Of a stretch of 64,000 bases of DNA, positions 1 to 9,679 are shown one piece after another; the stretch's first letter is position 1, and each line of letters starts with the position of its first letter. This DNA is from Candidatus Leptofilum proximum (lineage in GTDB: Bacteria > Chloroflexota > Anaerolineae > Promineifilales > Promineifilaceae). The position numbers and the translations under genes were made by a program. The stretch spans positions 4,836,001-4,900,000 of the forward strand of contig JADJXK010000002.1 of NCBI GenBank assembly GCA_016710325.1, in the 5' to 3' direction. The notes under the pieces are model-generated. The model had not been told where the DNA came from and did not search any database. It saw only the letters and a list, made by a program, of their open reading frames with translations.

Positions 1-343
1 TCAGGTACCGGTCATAGGCTTTGGTGTGCGGGCTGCGCTGGTCATACCATTTCAATGTCTGTGTCGTGGTCGGATGGTGTAAACAGGTGGGGCATTGTGC
101 CCGTCGTGGTCGAATCTCGATAGTCGTCTCTTGCCCCAGGATAGGCAAATGACGCAAACGCACCGTCTGACCATGGCCATAGTTGCAGGCAATCTCTTGT
201 TTACAAACGCCACATTGGGTTGTGTCGCGGCGACTTTCAACCGTAATAATGAATTTACCGTCTTGTGTGTGCTTGGTAGCAAGCACATCAACCTGAGGAA
301 TATCTAGGGGAAAACTGATTCTGGCAGGGGTAGATATGGGCAT
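1..343 (-). CDS. ISL3-family transposase, N-terminal part (cut by window start)
   Basis: Reading the minus strand from the ATG at 343 gives 114 codons open to the window edge. The fragment starts MPISTPARISFPLD and contains a zinc-finger-like set CGVCKQEIAC, then a run RLRHLPILG, an IEIRPRRAQCPTC segment and HHPTTT. This is the usual N-terminal zinc-finger and start of the DDE-type transposase of ISL3 (Tnp ISL3, zf-ISL3). The protein would act in cut-and-paste transposition. The rest lies left of the window, so intactness cannot be judged. The family call comes from the motif order, not from a search. The terminal repeat lies just upstream, at about 400-425. Confidence 0.8.
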   Translation of the reverse strand, partial: MPISTPARISFPLDIPQVDVLATKHTQDGKFIITVESRRDTTQCGVCKQEIACNYGHGQTVRLRHLPILGQETTIEIRPRRAQCPTCLHHPTTTQTLKWYDQRSPHTKAYDRYL

Positions 344-425
344 GGGTTTCACTCCGTTTTTGAAAATGTCTGCCATTCTACATCACCACCATATCTGGGT
401 ACACCCCTTGTATTCCCAAAGAACC
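344..425. mobile_element. Probable terminal end of the ISL3-type insertion sequence
   Basis: Going out from the transposase start, the minus strand ends in GGTTCTTTGGGAATACAAG (about 407-425). This matches the general look of ISL3 terminal repeats, which begin GG-C/T-TCTT. The element end is therefore placed at 425. The next 8 bases (TTTTATTA, 426-433) could be the target duplication, but the other end is outside the window. Confidence 0.5.
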
Positions 426-623
426 TTTTATTATTTAATATCATTTACAACTAAGGAAGCAAAAGACGTTGGTTGATCATCCAAGCTTTGAAAAGAGAGT
501 AATTAAAATCGTTGCGAATTTTACCAATGCATAATTCAAAATAAACGATCGCAATCGTGTCATAGGTTAGGCCAAGTACCATATATCAGAACATATGATG
601 CATATTGTGGAGAGGTTGCTCCT
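426..623. other. AT-rich spacer without recognised gene
   Basis: This is a low-GC stretch between the IS end and the stop codon of the TPR gene. No open frame with a ribosome site, tRNA-like fold or clear terminator was recognised. Confidence 0.5.
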
Positions 624-2558
624 TTAACTTTCTTCTTGATAGAGTTGTAAGGCGAGATAATATGGGTTGGACAAATCAAAGCCCATATCAAGGGTGGGTT
701 CAATGTCCTTGAAGCCGACGTACATCAGGCACATCAGCTGGAGGCCGGAGAATTGCTCACCGGGCAGGCTGTTCAGTGTGTATTTCTGCTCCGGGTCGGC
801 ATAATCCAGGCCGCGCTGGCCGAGCATGGCAATTTCGGAGACGATGGGGAATATCTGGTCCCGGTTGAGCTTCTCAAACCGACGCAGAGCGCTCAGGCAG
901 TACATAATCGCCGCTGGCTCTTTCTCTTTGAGCAGGGCTTCGTTGCTGGCCCCGCCCGCTTCTGCCACCGGCCGTTTTTCATCTTTACGCCAGCCGTACC
1001 AGGCCTCCAACTTGAGCTGGCTGGCTACCTTATCTACCAGGTCATACTCATCCCCCGGCTGGTACGCCTCCATCGTCTCCAGCCACAAGCTGAACAGCTC
1101 TCGGCCAGGCCGTAGGTAGCGGGTGGATTCATACGGGTCAGTGAAGTTGGTACGGCCATTGTACAGATGGTCGGTGAAAACGGCATAAGCCGCGTTCATG
1201 GTTAGGTTGGCATTGTAGATAAGCCGGGGCGACAACCGCTTGACCTGACTATCAGTCAGCACCTGCAAGTTATCGGCCATCGTCTGGGTCAGGGAAATAA
1301 GCTGCACCGGGCGCAGCTCCGGATGGTTGTGATACAGAGTATGTTCAATCATCATGTCCAGCGGCAGGTTAAACAGCTGGGTGACCAGGCCGGAAATGAT
1401 TTGCGTGACAAAGGTTTCCAGCATGTCACCCAGCGCGCCGGAACGTTTCAGCTGACTGATTTCCGGCAGAACGGCCGTTTCGGCCGCCTCACGGGTTGCC
1501 GGGGTGGTAATGAAGAAGCGGTTGTTGTCCGCCTGGCGTGCGGCCGTTTCCAGGTTGATATGCTCCAGTTCATGAGCCATCAGGTGCGGCACGATGGTAG
1601 GAGCACTGTCCTTGTAGCGCACTACATGACGCGAACGGTTATGGTGCCAGGCGATTTCAGCCACGGCCATCGTGCCGATGCTATTGTCCGGCACCAGCTC
1701 GATTTCCACACCACCAGCAGCTTCTACCTCGTCCCGCAGCTGGCGCACATAGGCCATGTACTTCTCAGGATTGGCTTTCACCAGTTCCAGATTGGCCTGA
1801 CGATACAGGCGCCACGCCTCTTGATAGACGCCTTCACTGCGAATATCCACTGAAGCCGGTTGGGCAAAGAGGGACTCCAGTGTCTCCACCGCTTTCTGAT
1901 ATTGTTCCTGGCGCATGTAGACAAGAGCCAGGCCAAAGCCGGCATTAGGATAACTGGGGTCTGCGGCCAGCGCTTGTTCAAAGAGGGGAATGGCTTCGTC
2001 ATACTTTTCCTGCTTGCCCACCAGGCTGGCCAGGTTGGAGAGAATGTACGGGTCTGTCGGAGCATGCCGTGCTGCGCGGGTGAAGAATAATTCGGCCGTT
2101 TCCTGGCTGGTGGGGAAGTAGATGTTGCCCATCAGGAGCAGGCTGTATGGGTCGGTGGGATTGAGCGCCAGCGCCTGGCGGATGATTTCCCTGGCTTCGG
2201 CCGGCTGTTCCATCTCCAGGAGAGACATACCCTTATCCCGACGAACTTCTACCAACATCGGCGCCTGGTCAAGAATCTGGTCGTACAGCTTCACCGCGCG
2301 AGAATAGCGCCCGCGGCTGGCCTCGCGGGCTGCGTTTTCACGCAGCCGGACGATGTTTTTGTCTGTTGGGTCGGCGCTGTTGAGGTCCGCTTCGATAACA
2401 GCCGCTTCTGCTTCAACGCGTATGGTGAGCGGTGCATCCAGGAAGGCGTAGGCTTGGGTCAGCACGGCAATAGCCTCCGCTTTGGGCAACGCCAACAAAT
2501 CAGGGTTGTCTTGCGGGTCAATGATGATGTCCCGCAAGGGGATGGTGAGTGTGATCAA
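624..2558 (-). CDS. TPR-repeat protein with HExxH metalloprotease-like motif
   Basis: 644 residues. Start is TTG at 2558, chosen because GGAG lies 8 nt upstream on the minus strand. Residues about 75-250 form tandem tetratricopeptide repeats (alternating helices with A-x-G/P-Y patterns such as NPTDPYSLLLMGNIYF). Around residue 328 the motif HELEH fits the zinc-peptidase consensus HExxH, in the context VPHLMAHELEHI. A long helical C-terminal part follows. No signal peptide or membrane span is seen, so it is probably cytoplasmic. TPRs usually bind partner proteins. A peptidase role is inference from one short motif, and a third zinc ligand was not identified. It is the only long minus-strand gene between the left edge and 55 kb, so it is not co-transcribed with the defence genes. 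Confidence 0.75.
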   Translation of the reverse strand: MITLTIPLRDIIIDPQDNPDLLALPKAEAIAVLTQAYAFLDAPLTIRVEAEAAVIEADLNSADPTDKNIVRLRENAAREASRGRYSRAVKLYDQILDQAPMLVEVRRDKGMSLLEMEQPAEAREIIRQALALNPTDPYSLLLMGNIYFPTSQETAELFFTRAARHAPTDPYILSNLASLVGKQEKYDEAIPLFEQALAADPSYPNAGFGLALVYMRQEQYQKAVETLESLFAQPASVDIRSEGVYQEAWRLYRQANLELVKANPEKYMAYVRQLRDEVEAAGGVEIELVPDNSIGTMAVAEIAWHHNRSRHVVRYKDSAPTIVPHLMAHELEHINLETAARQADNNRFFITTPATREAAETAVLPEISQLKRSGALGDMLETFVTQIISGLVTQLFNLPLDMMIEHTLYHNHPELRPVQLISLTQTMADNLQVLTDSQVKRLSPRLIYNANLTMNAAYAVFTDHLYNGRTNFTDPYESTRYLRPGRELFSLWLETMEAYQPGDEYDLVDKVASQLKLEAWYGWRKDEKRPVAEAGGASNEALLKEKEPAAIMYCLSALRRFEKLNRDQIFPIVSEIAMLGQRGLDYADPEQKYTLNSLPGEQFSGLQLMCLMYVGFKDIEPTLDMGFDLSNPYYLALQLYQEES

Positions 2559-2926
2559 AAGGTAATCTCCACGATCGTTGGCTGGAAAGTGTTTTCAGTA
2601 TACCGACATTGTAGCCTAATGGCTAACGTTTTCAGAGTGGGGATTATTCGATAGATAGAGAAATAGTTCATTTTTTCAGTTTGATATATCGCCGTTAACG
2701 GCCGTTATCAAAAGCCCTATGACATCGTAGATGAAATAAGTAGCCACCACAAGCTGCCATGACCCTTTTTCACAGTCATTGTCAGGAGTTTAAACCAGCC
2801 TAAATATATCCAGGATAATTTTTGTTGTCAGAAACGGCCGTTATCTTTGGTAAGTCCAGTCAGTCCACTATCCTTAATACGTATCTTTACCTTCAAAGGA
2901 TATGGTGCAGCAAGAGGGAAAAGCTT
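2559..2926. other. Divergent intergenic region with possible promoter and ACGGCCGT palindromes
   Basis: 368-bp gap between the minus-strand TPR gene and the plus-strand SbcD-like gene. Two copies of the palindrome AACGGCCGTT are seen, at 2697-2706 and 2833-2842. A possible plus-strand promoter is TTGTCA at 2779-2784 with TAAATA at 2801-2806 (16-bp spacing), which is weak evidence. No RNA gene was recognised. Confidence 0.35.
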
Positions 2927-3988
2927 ATGAAAGTCGCGATTACCGCCGATGTACATCTAACAACCAGAAACGAACATCCCGAAAGATTTCGAGCCTTAAT
3001 TGCCCTATTGCGTGATGCCATAAGTCAGGGCATTACCCACCTCATAATCGCAGGAGATTTGTTTGACGCTTCACGCCAAAATTACAGCGAGTTTGAAGCC
3101 CTCTGCTACCGCTTAAAAGATTCTAACATGCGGTTTACGATTATCCCGGGCAATCATGACCCAGGGATAGATAACAAAACCATAGTGGGTGACAACATCC
3201 ACATAGTTACCGCTCCAGAACTTCAGGAAATAGCCGGGCAATCTTTTCTCTTTATCCCTTATCGAGATCATCAAACAATGGGGGATGTTTTGGCCGAGTT
3301 TGCGGACAGGCTGGCGCCAGACAAATGGGTACTCATCGGGCACGGCGATTGGTCTGATGGATGGCGCAGACCCAACCCTACAGAGCCTGGTGTCTACATG
3401 CCACTGACGCGGCGGGATATTGCCACTTATCGCCCGGAGCGAGTTTTCCTGGGGCATATCCACCGCTATCTGGACCAATCTCCAGTTCATTATGTCGGTT
3501 CTCCCTGCGGGCTGGATATTACTGAAACGGGACGCCGACGTTATTTAATCTATGACATTCAGAGCAATCGGGTTGAATCCAGACTCATCGAGACAGACGT
3601 TATCTTCTTCAGTGAGCGGTTTGTCATTCTCCCCATGCCCGACGAATTGTCTTATCTGGGGCAGCAAATTGCTTTGCGAAAGCAGGCCTGGAACCTGAGT
3701 CCCGAAGAACAGCCAAAGGCAAGGATACGCATTCAGGTTCAAGGATACTGCGCCGACCGCGGCGCACTCAGAAACACGCTGCAAGAAGCATTTAGCGGCT
3801 TCCACTTTCACAAAGAGGAAGAGCCAGATATCGGGGACGTATCGAGCTCCACCGAATTGGAAAGAGATTATCTGGCGCAGACTACGTTAGCAAAACTAGA
3901 AGCGTTGAACTGGCCATTTGGCACCGATGAACCTGAGCAGGATGAGATCGTGTTGGCCGCCTTGCATCTGCTTTATGGAGGCTCATGA
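2927..3988 (+). CDS. SbcD/Mre11-like metallophosphoesterase (DNA repair exonuclease)
   Basis: 353 residues. The open frame extends upstream, but the ATG at 2927 has AGAGGGA 9-14 nt before it and starts directly on the first metal-binding motif (MKVAITADVHL). The calcineurin-like phosphoesterase motifs follow in order: D-x-H at residues 8-10, AGDLFD near 44, GNHD near 75, GHGD near 137 and GHIH near 175. This is the set for two-metal nucleases of the SbcD/Mre11/YhaO group. The gene overlaps the downstream ATPase by 4 nt (ATGA), as sbcD and sbcC pairs do. The expected role is ATP-dependent processing of DNA ends or hairpins. Substrate specificity is not visible in the sequence. Confidence 0.85.
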   Translation: MKVAITADVHLTTRNEHPERFRALIALLRDAISQGITHLIIAGDLFDASRQNYSEFEALCYRLKDSNMRFTIIPGNHDPGIDNKTIVGDNIHIVTAPELQEIAGQSFLFIPYRDHQTMGDVLAEFADRLAPDKWVLIGHGDWSDGWRRPNPTEPGVYMPLTRRDIATYRPERVFLGHIHRYLDQSPVHYVGSPCGLDITETGRRRYLIYDIQSNRVESRLIETDVIFFSERFVILPMPDELSYLGQQIALRKQAWNLSPEEQPKARIRIQVQGYCADRGALRNTLQEAFSGFHFHKEEEPDIGDVSSSTELERDYLAQTTLAKLEALNWPFGTDEPEQDEIVLAALHLLYGGS

Positions 3989-6090
3989 TGGGTGCAAGAA
4001 TCGAGCAAATCAACATTGAGGAAATGGGACCACTGCGGGGATTGCGTTGGGAATTAGGATCTTTGAATTTGGTTTACGGCCGTAACGAGCAAGGCAAAAC
4101 CTTTTTGGTGGAATTTTTAATTCGCTCCCTTTTTCGGCAAACAAATAACTGGAAGCTGCGATCCGTTGAAGGCAGAGGAAAGGTTGTCTTATCTGGATTA
4201 GCCGACGAACTCACTGCCTTTACTCCAGGCGCATCGCGTCGAGTAGATAAACTGGAGGATTATCTATCCCAACTGTATCCAGGCTTGCCGCCGTATATTG
4301 GTCGTCTGTTGGTGGTTCGTGGTGGAGAACCAGGCTTGGTTGCTGACCACAACCCAAATGGCGTCAATCGGGATGTCTTGCGCGAGTTTCTATCCGGTCG
4401 AGGCGTCCTGGAAAGTATTCAAGGCAAAATACAAAAGATTGTACAAAAAGCGACGATTGAAAACGGAGTTATCCAGGGAAGCAATTCGGGTAAGATCAAG
4501 CAGCGCAGCCTCTTGCTCCAGCACAAAAATCGCATCGATGATCTTTTCACCCAGTTGAGTGAGCTTTACTCAGGCGGTTCCCGCCGTGCCCTGCAAAGCA
4601 AGTTAGACCACCTCACGACCGAGCAGCAGGAACTTTTACGTGCCAAACAGTATCACGCGTATACATTGACACAGCGTAGAAACCAGCTGGAAGCAGTACT
4701 GAACCAATGGCCAGAAAAGGAGCTGGACCAGCTGCAGGCGAGTTGGACGGCCCTGCAGGAGAAACAGAAATCTATCGCCCGTCTTAAGCTGCTCCTGGTC
4801 GGGCTGGAGCAGGACAGCCAACATTTTCAATGGCTACAGCAGGCAGCTGCCTACTATGAAGAAAGCGAGATTCAGGTGCAAGTCAATCCACTCTTCTTGT
4901 TCTTGGGCGTTGGCGCTCTCTTCCTGGCTATGGTGTTAACCTTTTTGCAGCTGGCCTTTGGCACGACATTCATGATTATCCTGGCCTCAATTTTTGGCTG
5001 GATCTATATCCGGCAAATCCGGCAGTCGGCCGCCCAGGCCACAGTGACGGTCGAACGGCAAAAGATGGCTGAGGAATTTGAAAACCGCCTGGGCCAAAAA
5101 TTCTCCGGATTACCGCTCCTCCGACAGCAAATCGAAAAGGTGAGAGAGGCTTATTACGGCGCACAAGAGCGCCGCAAAGATTTAGTCCAGGCAGAAGAGG
5201 AAGCCACTGAACTGATCAAGCTGTTGGCGGGCCAATTAAATCGATTATCTGGGGAAAAAGTTTCGCCCGAAGCCTGGTCCCAAACCATTCCCACTCTGGT
5301 GGAGAATCAGCGAAAATCGCGCGAAAAGCTCAACAGCTTGAGAGAAGAATTAGCCGCGCTTAACGTCGAGCCAATTCACCAGCAGCCCCAACCCGCTGCG
5401 GTCACCTATGATCCTAAAAAAATGGGGGAAATAAGCCATCAGCGTGATGCAACAGCCCAAAAATTACGCGTAGAAGAGGAGGCCCTCAACAATCTCAAGC
5501 AGCGAATGTGCCAGGAGACGGGCGACGATATTTCTGTGGATTGGGAGGCGTTAATTCAAAATTTGCAAGAAATACGTGAGCAGGTGGTTGGCACCTATCG
5601 CCAGGAAACAGCCCAACTGTTGGCAGAGATAATCGTATCTGAGGTGGTGGAAACGGCTCGGGCTGAAGAAGATGAAAAGGTGAGAAGGGCTTTGGGATGC
5701 ATGGCACTCCATACGCCCATTCATTTCCTTACCAATCGCTACCATGGAATCCGGTTAGATGGGGAAAATCTACTGCTAAGTGACGATTACGGCGAATTTG
5801 CTCTGAGCAGTTTGAGCACTGGTACTCAGGAGCAAATTCTCTTAAGCCTACGTATGGAGTTTGCGGCAAAATTGTTAGGGCGGGACAGTCTGTTTTTGAT
5901 TCTGGATGATGCGTTCCAGCATTCAGACTGGCAGCGGCGGGAACAGCTGGTGCGCCATCTCACTCAGGCGGCGGCACATGGTTGGCAAATCCTCTACTTT
6001 ACGATGGATGACCATATTCGGGGTCTTTTTAATGAGCAGGCGGTTGAATTGGGGCAGGATTATCGGCAGTTTGATCTTTCCGTCAGTTAA
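3985..6090 (+). CDS. SbcC/YhaN-like ATPase with membrane-spanning middle
   Basis: 701 residues, start ATG 3985 overlapping the SbcD-like stop. Walker A GRNEQGKT is at about residues 31-38. The ABC signature-like LSTGTQEQ is near 611 and Walker B LFLILDDAF near 636-644. The two ATPase halves are separated by coiled-coil stretches, as in Rad50/SbcC, but the protein is shorter than SbcC (about 1,000). Its middle (about residues 300-343) holds two strongly hydrophobic segments, like the Bacillus YhaN relatives, so it may be membrane-tethered. With its partner it should form a nuclease complex that processes DNA ends. The zinc hook CxxC of Rad50 is not seen. Confidence 0.8.
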   Translation: MMGARIEQINIEEMGPLRGLRWELGSLNLVYGRNEQGKTFLVEFLIRSLFRQTNNWKLRSVEGRGKVVLSGLADELTAFTPGASRRVDKLEDYLSQLYPGLPPYIGRLLVVRGGEPGLVADHNPNGVNRDVLREFLSGRGVLESIQGKIQKIVQKATIENGVIQGSNSGKIKQRSLLLQHKNRIDDLFTQLSELYSGGSRRALQSKLDHLTTEQQELLRAKQYHAYTLTQRRNQLEAVLNQWPEKELDQLQASWTALQEKQKSIARLKLLLVGLEQDSQHFQWLQQAAAYYEESEIQVQVNPLFLFLGVGALFLAMVLTFLQLAFGTTFMIILASIFGWIYIRQIRQSAAQATVTVERQKMAEEFENRLGQKFSGLPLLRQQIEKVREAYYGAQERRKDLVQAEEEATELIKLLAGQLNRLSGEKVSPEAWSQTIPTLVENQRKSREKLNSLREELAALNVEPIHQQPQPAAVTYDPKKMGEISHQRDATAQKLRVEEEALNNLKQRMCQETGDDISVDWEALIQNLQEIREQVVGTYRQETAQLLAEIIVSEVVETARAEEDEKVRRALGCMALHTPIHFLTNRYHGIRLDGENLLLSDDYGEFALSSLSTGTQEQILLSLRMEFAAKLLGRDSLFLILDDAFQHSDWQRREQLVRHLTQAAAHGWQILYFTMDDHIRGLFNEQAVELGQDYRQFDLSVS

Positions 6091-6267
6091 GGCGACAAAT
6101 CACTTGAATGCTTTGCTTTTCCTGAATGCTATTATCGATAGTCAATAGGTGGTAAGTCTCACCAGAAATGTTTGCCAGACGATTGCTATGACATTTCCAC
6201 TCTGCTATTATTTTTATTACTATTGCTTGTCATCTAGTCGCATCCATTAGACAAAACGAGAAACATC

Positions 6268-6486
6268 ATGAACGAACGATGGTTATCCGTAAATGAAGTC
6301 GCTGAATACCTCGGGGTTTCCCGCAGCACTATCTACAAATGGATCGAACGTAATGAGCTGCCTGCCCATAAAGCGGGTCGTCTATGGAAGTTTAGCAGAA
6401 CGGAAGTAGATGATTGGCTGCGTAATGAACAGACCACACCCCGTACCATTAAACCAGTCAATCTTGAGACTCATGAAACTGATTAA
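6268..6486 (+). CDS. Small helix-turn-helix (excisionase/MerR-like) DNA-binding protein
   Basis: 72 residues. The N-terminus WLSVNEVAEYLGVSRSTIYK followed by WIERNELPAHKAGRLWKF is the classical HTH_17/excisionase fold: a helix-turn-helix, then a beta-hairpin wing and a final DDWL helix. It lies directly upstream of the defence operon, so it may regulate it, or it may be a remnant of an integrative element. The second possibility is supported by the decayed gene that overlaps its 3' end. A related small protein is encoded at 51333-51545. Confidence 0.8.
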   Translation: MNERWLSVNEVAEYLGVSRSTIYKWIERNELPAHKAGRLWKFSRTEVDDWLRNEQTTPRTIKPVNLETHETD

Positions 6487-6860
6487 ACCATCGACCAGCC
6501 GCGCCTTAACGAATATTCGAGACCAGGCACTTGTTTCCTCTCGCAACACCTCCACTGGCGCCCTGTTGTTCGAGCTGTATGCGCTCTTCAATTCGCTGGA
6601 AGAAATCGACCCGGAAGGTATTAAGGAGACGATCATCACCGAAAATCGCCTGCACAAAAACTCGTATGAAATGAGGTGTAAAGTGGGGAAACAAGCTCGG
6701 TATATCGAACTGCCATCCATTGCCCTGGATCACCGAGAATATTGAAGAGTATCTATTTGGCGACAACAACGTCTTTCGCGCCCAGCATACGGGCAGCAAC
6801 CAGGGCAATTTACACCGGCAGTTAGGCAGTTTTGCAAACGCTCGCTGCATAATCAGGTGA
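6474..6860 (+). pseudogene. Broken gene fragment of unknown family
   Basis: From the ATG at 6474 a frame runs MKLIKPSTSRALTNIR and on to RYIELPSI, ending at 6745. The coding look continues in another frame from about 6717 (PWITENIEEYLFGDNN) to a stop at 6858-6860. A single indel near 6715-6725 would join the two. I did not recognise the family. The piece overlaps the HTH gene by 13 nt and has no good ribosome site of its own, so it is read as gene debris at the edge of the defence operon. Confidence 0.45.
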
Positions 6861-6916
6861 GGGAATAAATTCGCTATATTGAACGAGGTCCGATAGCAAT
6901 CAAAAAGGAACGCCAA

Positions 6917-9679
6917 GTGCATTACACCCAATCACAGCAAGAAGTCATCCATACGATTGATCAAAACCTGCAAATTATCGCCTGTGCTGGTTCCGGCAAG
7001 ACCCAAGTTATTTCTGCCCGAATTGTGGAAATCTTGCGACGCGGCGCCGATCCATCCGAAATTATCGCCTTCACCTTTACTGAAAAAGCCGCCGGTGAAC
7101 TCAGAGACCGCATTGACCGCCTTTGCGTGGCTGAACTGGGCTCCAACCGTGGCTTGGGCGGCATGTTTGTTGGCACCATCCACGGTTACTGCCTCAACCT
7201 GCTCCAATCCCCGCCACTCTACCGCTACCTTAAATACCGCGTCCTCGACGACATCCAACAACGCCTCCTCATCGACCGCCACAGTACCCAGAGCGGATTA
7301 ACCAACACCCCGCTCCTCAATGGCGGTGCACTACATCGCTGGCAGGATTCGCGCCTCTATCAGCAGCTCATCAGCATTTACGGCGAGGGTAGCATCAATC
7401 ACGATCTCATTCCGCAAAGAGTGCATGACGCTATCGCCCAATACCATCAACTGCTACATCAGCAGCGCTTCCTCGACTACACCATGATCATCGGCGAAGC
7501 CGTTCAGGAATTGCAGATCAATACGCAATTGCGCACCCAAATTGCCAGCCAGGTCAACTATCTGGTTGTGGACGAGTATCAAGACGTAAACCCGCTGCAA
7601 GAGCTGCTCATCCGCCTCATTTTCGACTGTGGCACCAACCTTTGTGTTGTGGGGGATGATGATCAAACCATCTACCAATGGCGTGGCAGTGAAGTCAGCA
7701 ACATCATCACCTTTGCTGACCGCTACCCCAACGTCAGGCAAGTTCGGCTCAATGAAAACTTCCGCAGCAATTCGGCCGTCATCAACACCGCCTTAGCCGT
7801 CATCGAAAGGAACCCGGAACGGCTACCCAAGCGGATGGAAAGCACTGACGCCCAACCCTTTGCCTATGGCGATGTACTCGCCCTCAGCTTTAACACCATC
7901 GCCGCAGAAGCAGAATGGATTGCGGAGAAAATTCAGGAGCTTTACCGCTCTGAATATACCGACCGCATTGGAAGCGATTCGCGCGGCCTCACTTACGGCG
8001 ATTTTGCCATCTTGCTGCGTAGTGTGCGCCACGACGCTGGCCCCATCAAAGAAGCACTGGACGCAGCCGGTATCCCCTATGTGGTTAGCGGGGTTAATGA
8101 ACTGTTCAACACCCCGGAAATTCAAGCCATGCGGGCCATCTATTACTACATGGCCGACTTCTCCACTCGCGACACGCCGCCCGTGACCGACCACGCCTTG
8201 ACCCAATTTTTGCGTGACAGTGGCTTAGGCTTAACACCTACCCAAATCCAAAATGGTATTGCCTTTCTCAAGAATCGCAAATCCTACCTGAATGATGATG
8301 ACAATGCCCAACTCTTCTTGCAGCGTTTCTATCTCGACTTTTTGGAAAAGTTGCAGATTCGTGAAGCCAACATCCCCGCGATTGGCGGACGCACCGGCGA
8401 AATCGTCTTCTACAATCTGGGGAAATTCAGCCAGGTCATTGCTGACTACGAACAGATTCACTTCAAGTCTTATCCTCGCCAACTGTATGAAGGCTTTGCC
8501 AGCTTCCTCTGCTATCAGGCTCCTGACTACTACCCTGAAGGCTGGGAAGAGGAAGGTTTTGCCCAACTAGACGCTGTGCAAATCATGACTGTTCATAAAT
8601 CCAAAGGGATGCAATGGCCTGCGGTTTTTGTCCCCTGTTTGCGCCGCAATCGCTTCCCCTCCCGTCGCGTCGGCGGCCGCCAGGTGTGGCATGTCATCCC
8701 GGAAACGGCCGTTCCCAATGTGGATCGCTACAAAGGCACCGTCGAAGATGAACGCCGCCTCTATTATGTGGCCATTACCCGCGCCGAACGTTATCTTTTC
8801 CAATCCTGGTCGCCGGGTACATCCAACCAATACCAGCGGGTATCCCAATTCTGGCAAGAGAGTACCAACGCCGTTCAGGTCTTAACCGAAGAGCCGCCGG
8901 TAGCGGCCGAGCGTGTCTACTTGGAACCGCAGCCACGTCATGAAGAAATCACCCTGGCCCTGACCTTTAGTGAACTCAAATACTTTTTTGACTGCCCTTA
9001 CTCCTTCAAGCTCCGCTTCCTTTATGGTTTCCAGGAACCCACCAACCGCGCCCACGGCTATGGCAAATCGCTGCACGACATGCTGGCTGAAATTCACTCT
9101 GAATCCATTCGCGGCAATATCCCTACAGTGACCGACGTGCCTCGCCTGGTGGACGATCATCTGCACCTACCTTACGCCAATACTCAAATTGAGGAAAACA
9201 TCCGCGTCGCCGCCAATAATTCCTTGCGATCCTATTTGCAGCGCAACGGTGACACGCTGGATAAATTGGAGCATGTAGAGAAGGACATCGAACTGAAATT
9301 GGGAGATGGGATTGTGGTGAACGGCCGCATCGACCTCATTCGCCGCACCGACACCAACGACATGGTTGTGGTGGACTTCAAATCCAGCCAACGCGCACAG
9401 ACAGAAGAGATTACCCGCCAACAGTTACAGGTGTACGCACTGGGCTATGAGCAGTTGACCGGCGAACGGGCCAGCCTGATTGAGATTCACAACATGGACA
9501 ATGGTGGCGTCAACCGCGAGTTAGTCAATGAGGGCCTCATCCGCCGCACCATTCAAAAGGTAGAAGATGCCGGCCGCGATCTGCGTGCCAACCGATTGAC
9601 CCGACTCAACAGTTGGTGTGATACTTGCCAACAATGTGAACTGGCTGGCATTTGCCGTAAAGGAGAATCAACATCATGA
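6917..9679 (+). CDS. UvrD/Rep-type helicase fused to a PD-(D/E)XK nuclease with cysteine cluster
   Basis: 920 residues, GTG start at 6917 with AAAAAGGA upstream. Superfamily 1 helicase motifs are clear: Walker A ACAGSGKT (about 22-29), DEYQDVN near 218, GDDDQTIYQWRG near 246, TVHKSKGMQW near 557 and VAITRAERYL near 618. The C-terminal third holds a RecB/Cas4-like nuclease with VVVDFKSS near 818. It ends in Cys residues (CDTCQQC then GIC, about 901-913) that fit an iron-sulfur cluster as in AddB/Cas4. It should unwind and cut DNA. It is the first gene of a nine-gene operon (4-nt overlap with the next). Free-standing enzymes of this type are common in defence islands. Confidence 0.88.
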   Translation: MHYTQSQQEVIHTIDQNLQIIACAGSGKTQVISARIVEILRRGADPSEIIAFTFTEKAAGELRDRIDRLCVAELGSNRGLGGMFVGTIHGYCLNLLQSPPLYRYLKYRVLDDIQQRLLIDRHSTQSGLTNTPLLNGGALHRWQDSRLYQQLISIYGEGSINHDLIPQRVHDAIAQYHQLLHQQRFLDYTMIIGEAVQELQINTQLRTQIASQVNYLVVDEYQDVNPLQELLIRLIFDCGTNLCVVGDDDQTIYQWRGSEVSNIITFADRYPNVRQVRLNENFRSNSAVINTALAVIERNPERLPKRMESTDAQPFAYGDVLALSFNTIAAEAEWIAEKIQELYRSEYTDRIGSDSRGLTYGDFAILLRSVRHDAGPIKEALDAAGIPYVVSGVNELFNTPEIQAMRAIYYYMADFSTRDTPPVTDHALTQFLRDSGLGLTPTQIQNGIAFLKNRKSYLNDDDNAQLFLQRFYLDFLEKLQIREANIPAIGGRTGEIVFYNLGKFSQVIADYEQIHFKSYPRQLYEGFASFLCYQAPDYYPEGWEEEGFAQLDAVQIMTVHKSKGMQWPAVFVPCLRRNRFPSRRVGGRQVWHVIPETAVPNVDRYKGTVEDERRLYYVAITRAERYLFQSWSPGTSNQYQRVSQFWQESTNAVQVLTEEPPVAAERVYLEPQPRHEEITLALTFSELKYFFDCPYSFKLRFLYGFQEPTNRAHGYGKSLHDMLAEIHSESIRGNIPTVTDVPRLVDDHLHLPYANTQIEENIRVAANNSLRSYLQRNGDTLDKLEHVEKDIELKLGDGIVVNGRIDLIRRTDTNDMVVVDFKSSQRAQTEEITRQQLQVYALGYEQLTGERASLIEIHNMDNGGVNRELVNEGLIRRTIQKVEDAGRDLRANRLTRLNSWCDTCQQCELAGICRKGESTS